A stretch of DNA of 64,000 nt from contig NW_022881614.1 of NCBI RefSeq assembly GCF_003369915.1, forward strand, positions 21,616,336-21,680,335. The letters run 5' to 3'. A model generated the notes under the pieces. It made no database searches. It was not told where the DNA came from and saw only the letters and a program-made list of their open reading frames with translations. Both the position numbers and the translations under genes were made by a program. The DNA is from Drosophila miranda. Taxonomy: Eukaryota; Arthropoda; Insecta; Diptera; Drosophilidae. Numbering within the stretch: position 1 is the stretch's first letter; the number at the start of each line of letters is the position of its first letter. Below are positions 56,031 through 64,000 of this stretch, one piece after another.

Positions 56031-56621
56031 AGTCGCTCCCTTTTAAAGTCAACAACCGTTGAAAATTTAATTTTTTTGCATAACAACATGTAAATCGGAA
56101 GTGAGTTTAACCTAATTTGTACTTGATTGCTTGTTTGCTTGATTAAAATTTTTTTCTCTTATAGCGCTAAAATGAAGAAAACGAAAAGTATATATATGTT
56201 TCGATATTTTCAAAGACAACCCCACGTTAATTTTATCTGTATTATTCAAATTTCCAAAATCTGTCAGTAACTTTGTTTGTCGCGAGAAAAATGGCGAAGA
56301 ATAATAAAAATAATAATATAATAAATAATATAAATAAATAAAATAAAAGTCGAGATCGATTCCAAAGCTGACGAAGATGGTGTCCAAGGATGCCGATGAA
56401 GTAAAAGTAGACGAGGCACCTGCCGCTGTGGAAAGGGAAAGCTGCTAAGCCTAAGGGGCTGACAAGGACCTAGCTCTTTTCCATTTGAAAGTGTAAATGC
56501 TCAATTGGTGGATATTTTCAGTGACAGCGAAAGCTTTTGCAGCTGAAAGAAAAACGTCTCGAAGTGAGGATATATTACAAACATTATTTCTATATAAATA
56601 AACAAATATTGCTTGAACTTT
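56031..56621. other. AT-rich DNA with a possible short coding remnant
   Basis: The stretch is mostly AT-rich. From ATGGTGTCCAAGGATGCC (about 56376) a short acidic-then-lysine-rich peptide can be read, interrupted near 56440. It could be a decayed gene or retrocopy; I do not recognise the parent. Confidence 0.3.
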
Positions 56622-57698
56622 TAAAATGAGTATTGGGGTATATTAGATATGTGGTAAAAGTGGATGTGTGTAACGTCCAGAAGGAATCGTTTCCGACCCC
56701 ATAAAGTATATATATTCTTGATCAGCATCAATAGCCGAGTCGATTGGGCCCTGTCTGTCTGTCTGTCTGTCCGTCTGTCCGTCCGTCCGTCTGTCCGTCC
56801 CTATCAACGCCTTGTGCTCAAAGACTATAAAAGCTAGAGCAACGATGTCTTGGATCCAGACTTCTGTGATATGTCACTGCTACAAAAATATTTTAAAACT
56901 TTGCGACGCCCACTTCCGCCCCCACAAAGGACGAAAATCTGTGGCATCCACATTTTAAAAGATACGATAAAACCAAAAACGCAGAATCTTAGAAGATGAC
57001 CATATTTTCCAGAGTGCAAAATCTGACCTAGATCGTTTTATTATTATAGCCAGAATCAAGATAACAATTTCATTCTTTCTCACTCTGTCTCTCTCTAACA
57101 CACAGGTTTCATGGTCTTTTTTTCCAACGGCAAAATATGAGTTCAAGGATCTCAGAACCTATAAGAGCCAGAGGAACCAAATTTGGTATCCACACTCCTG
57201 TGATATCGGACCTTGACCGTTTCGTGTCAAAATTTCGACACACCCTCTTCCGCCTCCGCAAAGGACGAAAATCTGGGGCCTCCACAAATCTCAGAGACTA
57301 GTATCCGCACTCCTGTTAGATCTCACTATAAAACGTATATCTAATAATTTCGCCCCACTCCCTTCCGCCCACACAAAGGACGAAAATCTGTTGCATCCAC
57401 AATATTGCACATTCGAGAAAACTAAAAACGCACAATCATAGAGTATAACCATATCTATCAGATTGCTGAATCTGGATCAGATCAGACAATTTTTATAGCC
57501 AAAAGGAACAAATCAATTTGCAGTGGCTACGAAGCGCTCGAAGTCACGCTCAGTCTGATTTTCTGTCTCTCTCGCACGAACTCTTTGTCGTGTCGTTTAA
57601 TATTCGCGGCGTCTGCCGGAGGAGAACCATACTGACTTAGTATCGGGTATAAATGTAGAGTTGCGGTGTCCGCAGCAACTCACAATGTTCCCCCTCGT
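56622..57698 (-). repeat. DINE-1-like element copy D16
   Basis: A minus-strand copy whose 3' hairpin is partly lost (starts AAAATGAGTATTGGGG) and whose 5' end is complete (CCCCCTCGT to 57698). It is more diverged than the left-array copies, and a deletion joins CAGAGACTA to GTATCCGCAC near 57300. Inserted between host genes. Confidence 0.85.
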
Positions 57699-58235
57699 TC
57701 GGTTTGTTTTCGATTTTTGTTTATTTTTGCTTAATTTTGGTTAGTTCAATTCGATATTCAAATTAAAGCAATGACAAAACCAACAAGTGCAAAGAGCGTT
57801 GGACCCGCTTGGGTTTCGGTTGGGTCTCAGAGACTTTGTTAGACGCTATAGCGGAAGAGCAGGGAGTTGGATACGTGGATAATCAAAGATATGGGCACTA
57901 TACATATAGATAAGGTGCAAAGTACTTTAGATAGGGATTCAGTTGAGATGAATGAGAGGCACGCAACGATCCCATAAAGTAATTCCATCTATCTCCAATA
58001 TAAATCAGTGGATATATATAGTCGTATCGTTAGGAGCTTCAGTGCAACCCATCACTGATCGGGTAGGGTACCGGGGTACCGGGTTACCTCTTTCAACCAT
58101 TGTTGGGGCTTATAGTAGTGTTTGCTCGTAAAATTCTGGTTTCTGGCATATTAAGAGACAATGAGACCATCCGCACTTCTGCGGTCGTACTACCTTCACG
58201 TCTGGCTGTCGCTTCTGCACCGCGCCCAGTCGACA
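57699..58235. other. Upstream region of the gene at 58307
   Basis: About 540 bp between the DINE-1 and the TATA box with no gene. It probably contains promoter-proximal elements, none of which I can name. Confidence 0.5.
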
Positions 58236-58243
58236 TATAAATA
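58236..58243 (+). promoter_or_regulatory. TATA box of the gene at 58307
   Basis: TATAAATA about 71 bp before the start codon, in the same arrangement as the paralogue at 51823. Confidence 0.75.
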
Positions 58244-58306
58244 GAGCCCCATCGGCCCGCCCAAGGCATACTAGTAGCGTCACCGTTCCAAGTAACACAC
58301 CTCAAA

Positions 58307-58820
58307 ATGGTGAGTAGAGAGGAGAGAGAGGCTGGCCAAGGCCAAGGGGAATAGACCGTAACTTTTGTGATTTTTCCGTGCAGAAACTGCTCGCCGTCGT
58401 CCTCGCCGTCCTGGCTGTTGCCCATGCCGATGTCTCTTATCTGTCCGGCTACAACTACGCCCCCGTGAGCATCCCAGCTCCGGCCCCGGCCCCAGTTAAG
58501 GTTGCACCCGCCCCAGCCCCAGCACCTGCACCAGTGGCACCCGTGAAGGTTGCCCCCGCACCAGTCAACCAGTACATCCCCCCGCACCACCAGCTCCCGT
58601 CCAGATCGAGACTCCCGCCCCGGCGCCAGTCCCCGTGTCCGTGCCCGCTCCCGTCAACCAGTACATCCCCCCTGCACCCGTCAGGGCTGCCGCCGCCCTC
58701 GTTGCCGCTCCAGCCCCAGTCCTGGCTCCCCAGCCCGTTCTCGAGGAGATCGAGCCCATTGCCAACGATGGCTACCGCTACAAGACTGTCCGTCGTCGTG
58801 TGATCCGTCGTCGTTACTAG
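58307..58820 (+). CDS. Secreted Ala/Pro/Val-rich protein 2 (GYRYKTVRRRV family), with a -1 frameshift
   Basis: ATG (58307-58309) is followed directly by GTGAGT. A 74-bp intron ends at GCAG (58383), and exon 2 opens KLLAVVLAVLAVAHADVSYL, a signal peptide and conserved mature start. Repeats of APAPAPV and NQYIPP follow. In the C run at 58578-58583 the frame changes by one base; straight reading loses the family end, whereas the alternative frame gives VLEEIEPIANDGYRYKTVRRRV and ends at TAG 58818-58820. The intended protein would be about 146 residues. The break sits at the same motif (YIP) as in the gene at 51823. Likely extracellular matrix or cuticle (inference). Confidence 0.75.
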
Positions 58821-58846
58821 AGTGCAGCTCCATGACATGAATACTG

Positions 58847-58852
58847 AATAAA
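58847..58852 (+). terminator. Polyadenylation signal of the gene at 58307
   Basis: AATAAA lies 27 bp after the stop codon. Confidence 0.7.
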
Positions 58853-59925
58853 AGAAAAGAAATGAACGATATCAAAGATTTGACTATGGCATTGGCGGGG
58901 TACTGTGGGGAGTCCTTAAGATTTCTGCTGCAAAAATACACTGAAGGGAAAGCATGGAGGATCCCTAGGAAAATAATATGAATCTAAATCACGGTTTCAA
59001 TATGGTTTTCTAAAGTACAGGATTGTATTGAAGATAGTGTAGAATAGTGAAGATTTGGTATCAGTTCGAGGGTCCTATAAAACTGTGGTTTGTCTGTGTG
59101 ATCTAATTAGATGAATAAAAATGAGATAGTTACCGAATAGTTCTTAAACATCGGAATACCTAACATCACAACGAGACACTGACTACATCATGGCCAGGAA
59201 TAATATTCTGTGTCTGACTCTCAAAAAATCAATATTCAACAGACAAAATATGCTGATTTATAAGCCAGATGTTCCCCAAAGCTAGTCTGAGCTGGTCCAG
59301 GCAATTAATTAGGCCCCAAGACGCTGCCAAGATCAGCATAATATAATCTGAGCAAATTGAATTTAATTTTGGCCCAGACGCGAAACCACGCAACGCCATA
59401 GGCTCTGGCCGAGCGGGCTTATAATTTGACGGGGAAGCAGAGACCAGAATAAAGCACAAGAGCAAAGCAGAGACAAAAAGATACGGCGTGATAGTGCGTG
59501 TGACCCACGAACATTAATCAATTTGAAAAGATAGAAAACAAAACAAAACGAAACGAAAACTTATAGAAATAAAACCATTTTTCAGCATTCAAATGGAAAT
59601 CATCTATTGGTTTGTTTGATCTAATTAAAGAAGATTTTTGTTGTGTTTTTGGAAACATGAAAACGAATAGAGTTGGCCAAAGTCAAAGCAATTTTGGAAT
59701 GCATTGTCTTAGATCGAAAACTAAGACTGAAAATGAAACCGTAAACCGAAAACCCGTCAAACCACCTTGGCATTGGTGGTTTGTTGGTTATCTTCCGACT
59801 ATGGCATCTGAGGGCAATGGTAACGAAGACGAAGACCAACAGCAAGACCAAGACCCCCGTGTATTGTGAGGGCATCGTGCAATTAATTTTGCCGCGCTTG
59901 ACCAGAAACGGCCAAAACAATGAGC
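58853..59925. other. Intergenic DNA, no recognised gene
   Basis: About 1.07 kb of AT-rich sequence between two paralogous genes. No gene or named site is supported. Confidence 0.5.
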
Positions 59926-59933
59926 TATAAAAA
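59926..59933 (+). promoter_or_regulatory. TATA box of the gene at 60013
   Basis: TATAAAAA about 87 bp before the start codon. Confidence 0.7.
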
Positions 59934-60012
59934 CTGGCGACATGCATGTTGTTCGGCAGCACAAACCAACAATCTGTGATCCAAGCAGCAACAAGCCAAG
60001 TTCCCATCGAAG

Positions 60013-60510
60013 ATGGTAGGTCCACCAGAAACCGCAGGACCGCAGCCAGGATCCTATATACATCATCATTTTTGTGTCCTATTCTAGACATTCCTGATCA
60101 TTGCCGTTGCCTTTCTGGCCTGCGCCTACGCCTATGTCTCGGAGCTTGGTGCCTCTGGCTACGATTATCCTCAGCCAGCTACTGTGAAGTCCTACGTCCC
60201 TATTCCGCCACCACCACCGCCGCCGGCACCCAAGAACACCTATATTCCACCCCCGGCGGCCCCGGCCAAGGCCTACATCCCTAATCCACCACCACCGCCG
60301 CCACCAGCACCCAAGACCTACATTCCTCCCCCGGCAGCCCCAGCACCGGCGCCCGTCGAGTCCTACATTCCCTCTGCAGCCCCCGCACCCGCCTACATTC
60401 CCCCTGCCACCGTCCAGGCCGGGGAGCCCATCCAGGAGTACGAGCAGCCCGCCCAGGACGGATACCGCTACAAGACCGTGCGCCGTCGCGTCTTCCGTCA
60501 CCGCAACTAA
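60013..60510 (+). CDS. Secreted Pro/Ala-rich protein 3 (GYRYKTVRRRV family), intact
   Basis: Start ATG (60013-60015) is followed directly by GTAGGT. A 72-bp intron ends at CTAG (60087), and exon 2 opens TFLIIAVAFLACAYAYVSEL, a signal peptide. The mature protein alternates PPPPPPPAPK blocks with TYIPPPAAPA blocks and ends EYEQPAQDGYRYKTVRRRV plus a short basic tail; stop TAA 60508-60510. It has about 141 residues. Unlike its two paralogues it reads through without a frameshift. The shared gene structure (Met-only first coding exon), the signal peptide and the C-terminal motif show common origin by tandem duplication. Probably a secreted structural protein (inference). Confidence 0.85.
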
Positions 60511-60609
60511 GGCCCCGAAGAACGCCCAATTGTTAAATAATGTCATAGGCCACAACAAAGGGTTCTTTGCCGTGGAATCTGTTAATGTTTTGTGAGAAGG
60601 TGGAGTGTA

Positions 60610-60615
60610 AATAAA
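60610..60615 (+). terminator. Polyadenylation signal of the gene at 60013
   Basis: AATAAA lies about 100 bp after the stop codon. Confidence 0.65.
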
Positions 60616-60756
60616 CGATGAAAAGCGAAAAGAAAATGGACTATTGTGAGAGTACTTCTTGCATCAATCCATATCCATTCGTTGAGAGAAGTAGGCGACG
60701 CCTGATACAGCACGACGTTCAGCTATGGAATACACATTGACTGACCCATCTGTAGG

Positions 60757-61782
60757 ATGATCAGCAATCGCTCCCAATCCATTCCGTTTGACACAGTGCC
60801 AGTAGTAACCCAGTTGGCTTTAGAATGTTTGACAGAGGACAGAGGAGATGACCGTCGCCAGAGGAGGACCTGCTGCGGCTGTTTCGAGTCTATATTCAAC
60901 TGGATTCCGGTGATCTTCATAGTCTGCCTCATAGTCTATTCGTACTACGTATATGTGTGGCACTTGTGCCTGCAGAGCATGAAGCATCACTCGGCTATCG
61001 TCTTGGGTGTGGTCCTCTTCTGGTATCACCTGCTGCTGCTGATGTTCCTCTGGAGCTACTGGAGCAGCATGTGGGCGAAGGTCATGCCAATTCCGGCTGA
61101 GTGGAGCATACCCGACGCGGACTGGACGCGTCTGAGCAGAGCCAACGGCCTGGAGGAGAGGAGGCGCATTCTGAGCCACGTAGCTCTGAGATTGCCCATC
61201 ACGATGTGCGATCAGAACGGTGTCGTGCGATACTGTGGACAGTGCCGGCTCATCAAGCCGGATCGGGCCCACCACTGCCGGACCTGTCAGGGCTGCATCC
61301 TCAAGATGGACCACCACTGTCCCTGGGTGAACAGCTGCGTGCACTTCCACAACTACAAGTTCTTCCTGCTGTTCCTGATCTACGCCTCGCTCTACTGCCT
61401 GTACGTCCTAGTGACCCTGCTGCTCGAGCTCCACCATGCCTGGGGATTTGACTTTGACAACTTGGACCTGAACTCGCTGCACACCATGATCCCAATCGTC
61501 CTCGCCCTGATTTTCACCGGCGCCACTGTGATTTTGCTGGGCCTCCACATCTACCTTTTGCTCTTGAACCGCACCACCATGGAGTCGGCTCATGCTCCTA
61601 TGTTCTGCATTGGTGGCCGCACCAGGAAAGCCTTCAACCTGGGCTGCTGCGCCAACCTGTGCGAGGTTTTCGGCGATAGATGGTACCTGTGGCCACTGCC
61701 CGCCTACAGCAGCCGCGGCGACGGCCTCACCTTTCCCCTACGGGATGGCTCCGTTAGTTCTGCCAGTTCTGCTGATTACTAA
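60757..61782 (+). CDS. DHHC-type protein S-palmitoyltransferase (ZDHHC2/15/20-like)
   Basis: It transfers palmitate to protein cysteines at endomembranes or the plasma membrane (family knowledge). One uninterrupted frame of 341 residues shows a Cys-rich N-terminus (CCGCFE, 39-44), membrane segments at about 50-71, 81-101, 201-222 and 245-270, and the zinc-binding DHHC domain (about 157-206) with the active site D185-H186-H187-C188 followed by PWVNSC. The TTxE motif (TTME, 273-276) follows the fourth membrane segment. All key residues are present. The gene lacks introns in the coding region, while ZDHHC2/15-type genes usually have several, so a retrocopy or lineage-specific gene is possible. 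The start is the first ATG after in-frame stops; a 5' exon cannot be excluded. It lies 250 bp after the preceding gene on the same strand. Confidence 0.9.
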   Translation: MISNRSQSIPFDTVPVVTQLALECLTEDRGDDRRQRRTCCGCFESIFNWIPVIFIVCLIVYSYYVYVWHLCLQSMKHHSAIVLGVVLFWYHLLLLMFLWSYWSSMWAKVMPIPAEWSIPDADWTRLSRANGLEERRRILSHVALRLPITMCDQNGVVRYCGQCRLIKPDRAHHCRTCQGCILKMDHHCPWVNSCVHFHNYKFFLLFLIYASLYCLYVLVTLLLELHHAWGFDFDNLDLNSLHTMIPIVLALIFTGATVILLGLHIYLLLLNRTTMESAHAPMFCIGGRTRKAFNLGCCANLCEVFGDRWYLWPLPAYSSRGDGLTFPLRDGSVSSASSADY

Positions 61783-61795
61783 TACGAGTATCTGT

Positions 61796-61801
61796 ATTAA
61801 A
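61796..61801 (+). terminator. Polyadenylation signal (ATTAAA) of the DHHC gene
   Basis: ATTAAA lies 14 bp after the stop codon, in a position that would give a very short 3' UTR. Confidence 0.5.
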
Positions 61802-63375
61802 GCCAATGGTACAATACAGCCGGGGAAGCTCCATCAATGTCTTAATTTTCGATTCATTGGCAGCAAGTGTATCTGCCACCACACCACACCAGCCCAGAGC
61901 AGTGCAGAGCAGTGCAGTCCCGCTGAGTGGCCAATTTCCACACATTTCCACATTGCCACAGATCGCAGTCGTTTATAAAACGCTTAACATTCGTGACATA
62001 TTTCGCATTTGGCTGCGCGTCGGGCACAGAAATTTGTAGACTTTATCCATTAGGAAAACAATTACGAGTGCAAACAATGGCCAGCGTCCACTATATCTGG
62101 CTCCGCTCCGCGGGATGGAAAGAAGGGCTCCCTGGCCGGAGGCACAGCCAGAAGCATTGAGCATATGTTGTAACGTGCAACCACGATGTAGGCGAGATGG
62201 TCCTCTCAGCTTGGAGCGGCACGCTGTCAATTTTCCGGCTACTGGCTCGTCGGCCACGAGTGTGGTGTTCTTATGTATTTTGCTCCTAAGCTGAGGCCTA
62301 CCCTATTATTATTTTACATTTAATGCATGTCACTAAGCCATTTGAAACCGGACGGAAAGCACAACACCTAAAACGAAAGACAATAACTGCACTGGTGAAC
62401 GGACAACGACAAGAATTCCTCAGCTGTTCATGAGGAGTGATGTTCGCCCACCCTACCTTGGTCTTGTTGTGCCCTATAACACATGATTTGCTACAAGACC
62501 CCTTATATTATGGGGGACCTACAGGGGCTTGCTGCAGGAGATCAAACACTATTGCCTATACTCACACATTATAAACATTTATTCATTGCTTATGACTAAA
62601 ATTCTTGATCCCTTGTAATTAAGTTTATTCATTAGTTTCTCCCTTCCCCGAGTATTGGCTACGACTTAATTTTAAATAAAATAGAGTGAAGTAATGTAAA
62701 TAAGTAAGAAGCTTAGATTAGATATGTTTGAGAACAGGTAATTTGAATAGGAATGAAAACAAAAGAAATGTAAGAAATTTTAATCTGAGCATTCGCTGGG
62801 CATATCGATCCATCAAAAGGGAAGGTGTAATGCGCGAGAGACGTAGGAAAAATAATCAAGAGGAGAGCAATTATTTACGACTTTCTGATGCCCTCTCTTT
62901 TCATCCCACTAATTGGGTGTGCTGACGAACCTTCAGAGCATTCGCCACACCAAAAAAATTGAAGATAATTTATTTGTTTAATTAAAACGACTTACAGGAA
63001 CCTCCATCGACGAAGCGCTACCGACTTGGGTTTCTGAAAAGTTTAAAAAAAGAACACACACAATTCGCACACACAAAAAAAGTGAAACGACGACCGAGTG
63101 GCTCAGGCAGGTCGAGCTAATTTTACTGTGAATTTCTATCTCTCTTCTTCCCGTCCCTCACGACCCTTCCGCATTCCTCTGCGCTCAGTCTCGCATTCCT
63201 CTTTGCGGATCACCGGCGCCTATCGAGCACCGGTAAGTGGGGGCTCGCCCACAGCGGCAAAGTTAGGTGGAGAAAAAGGGAAAGGGATAGAGAGATCAAG
63301 AAGCCTAAATGAAGAGGGACAATGAAATAGCTCGAGTAAAAATGCTTAGAGCATATGACTGTGTTACGTTATTTT
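61802..63375. other. Intergenic DNA, no recognised gene
   Basis: About 1.57 kb with no supported gene, AT-rich, with several short tracts of A and T. Confidence 0.5.
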
Positions 63376-64000
63376 TAGACCCGATACTCAAAATGAGTAT
63401 TGGGTATTGAGTATTGAGCCCTGTCTGTCTGTCTGTCCGTCCGTCTGTCCGTCCTCTTCAGCGCCTAGTGCTCAAAGACTATAAGAGCTAGAGCAACGAT
63501 GTTTTGGACCCAGACTTCTGTGATATGTCACTGCTACAAAAATATTTCAAAACTTCGCCCCGCACACTTCCGCCCCCACAAAGGACGAAAATCTGTGGCA
63601 TCCACAATTTTAAAAATATGAGAAAACCAAAAACGTAGAACTGTAGAGAATGACCATATCTTTAAGACTGCGGAATCTGAATTGGATCGTATTATTATTA
63701 TAGCCAGCATCAAGAAAACAATTTCATTTTTTCTCGCCCTGTCTCTCTCTAACACACACGTAGCATAGGCGGCTTTGCTTAGAGTAAAACATTAGCGCCT
63801 AGATCTCAGAGACTACAAAAGCTAGAGCAAACAAATTTGGTATCCACACTCCTAATATATCGGACCGAGACGAGTTTGTTTCAAAATTTCGCCACACCCC
63901 CTTCCGCCCCCGCAAAGGACGAAAATCTGGGGATATTCAAAAATCTCAGAGACTATTAAGGCCAGAGTAACCAAATTTGGTATCCGCACTCCTGTTAGAT
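63376..64000 (-). repeat. DINE-1-like element copy D17, running off the window
   Basis: A minus-strand copy with its 3' hairpin at the left (variant AGACCCGATACTC) and a deletion before the core (ATTGGGTATTGAGTATTGAGCCC). It belongs to the diverged subtype seen at 46487-47540 (CACACGTAGCATAGGCGGC). The 5' part lies beyond the window. Confidence 0.85.

Overview
The window is nuclear DNA of a fly of the genus Drosophila, most likely the obscura group (D. pseudoobscura, D. persimilis or D. miranda). The evidence is indirect: dense DINE-1/INE-1-like (Helentron-derived, 'ISY'-type) repeats with GTCC/GTCT cores, compact host genes with 70-80 bp introns, R1-type LINEs without poly(A) tails, and a BEL/Pao element. 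Species and chromosome arm cannot be fixed without a search. About two thirds of the window is transposable element, much of it nested.

Left part: positions 1-5429 are a local array of DINE-1 copies in alternating orientation, separated by two recurring spacers (S1 about 190 bp, S2 about 180 bp). The blocks 1-1847 and 3584-5429 are near-identical. Unique DNA without a recognisable gene follows to 12997, interrupted by two DINE-1 copies (8475-9104, 9513-10545). LINE-1 (12998-17839, R1-like) has a broken ORF1 and a badly broken ORF2, and is followed by two tandem DINE-1 copies.

Middle part: one Ty3/gypsy-type LTR element appears to span 19814-36993. It has a 5'-truncated left LTR, a tRNA-Lys-type primer site, a DINE-1 in the leader, a gag with an N-terminal RING-H2 finger, and a damaged pol. 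Its right LTR (about 1.4 kb) seems split by a composite DINE-1 block, which itself received a nearly intact 5.5 kb R1-clade LINE (LINE-2, 29785-35288) with a visible 9-bp target duplication. Directly after that LTR lies LINE-3, whose ORF1 segment is tandemly triplicated (36988-38868) before the rest of the element (to about 42170).

Right part: unique DNA is interrupted by a young BEL/Pao element (43327-50740: 371/372-bp LTRs with three differences, 5-bp target duplication AACTT, tRNA-Trp-like primer site) whose pol is split by a DINE-1. Four host genes follow, all on the + strand. Three are paralogous TATA-driven genes for secreted Ala/Pro/Val/Tyr-rich proteins with a shared C-terminal GYRYKTVRRRV motif and a first coding exon holding only the start Met. 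The fourth is a single-exon DHHC palmitoyltransferase. Two of the three secreted-protein genes carry a -1 frameshift in a C run at the equivalent place. The Pro-rich proteins are probably extracellular or cuticular matrix components (inference); the DHHC enzyme has no obvious functional link to them. No RNA gene or CRISPR array was seen.
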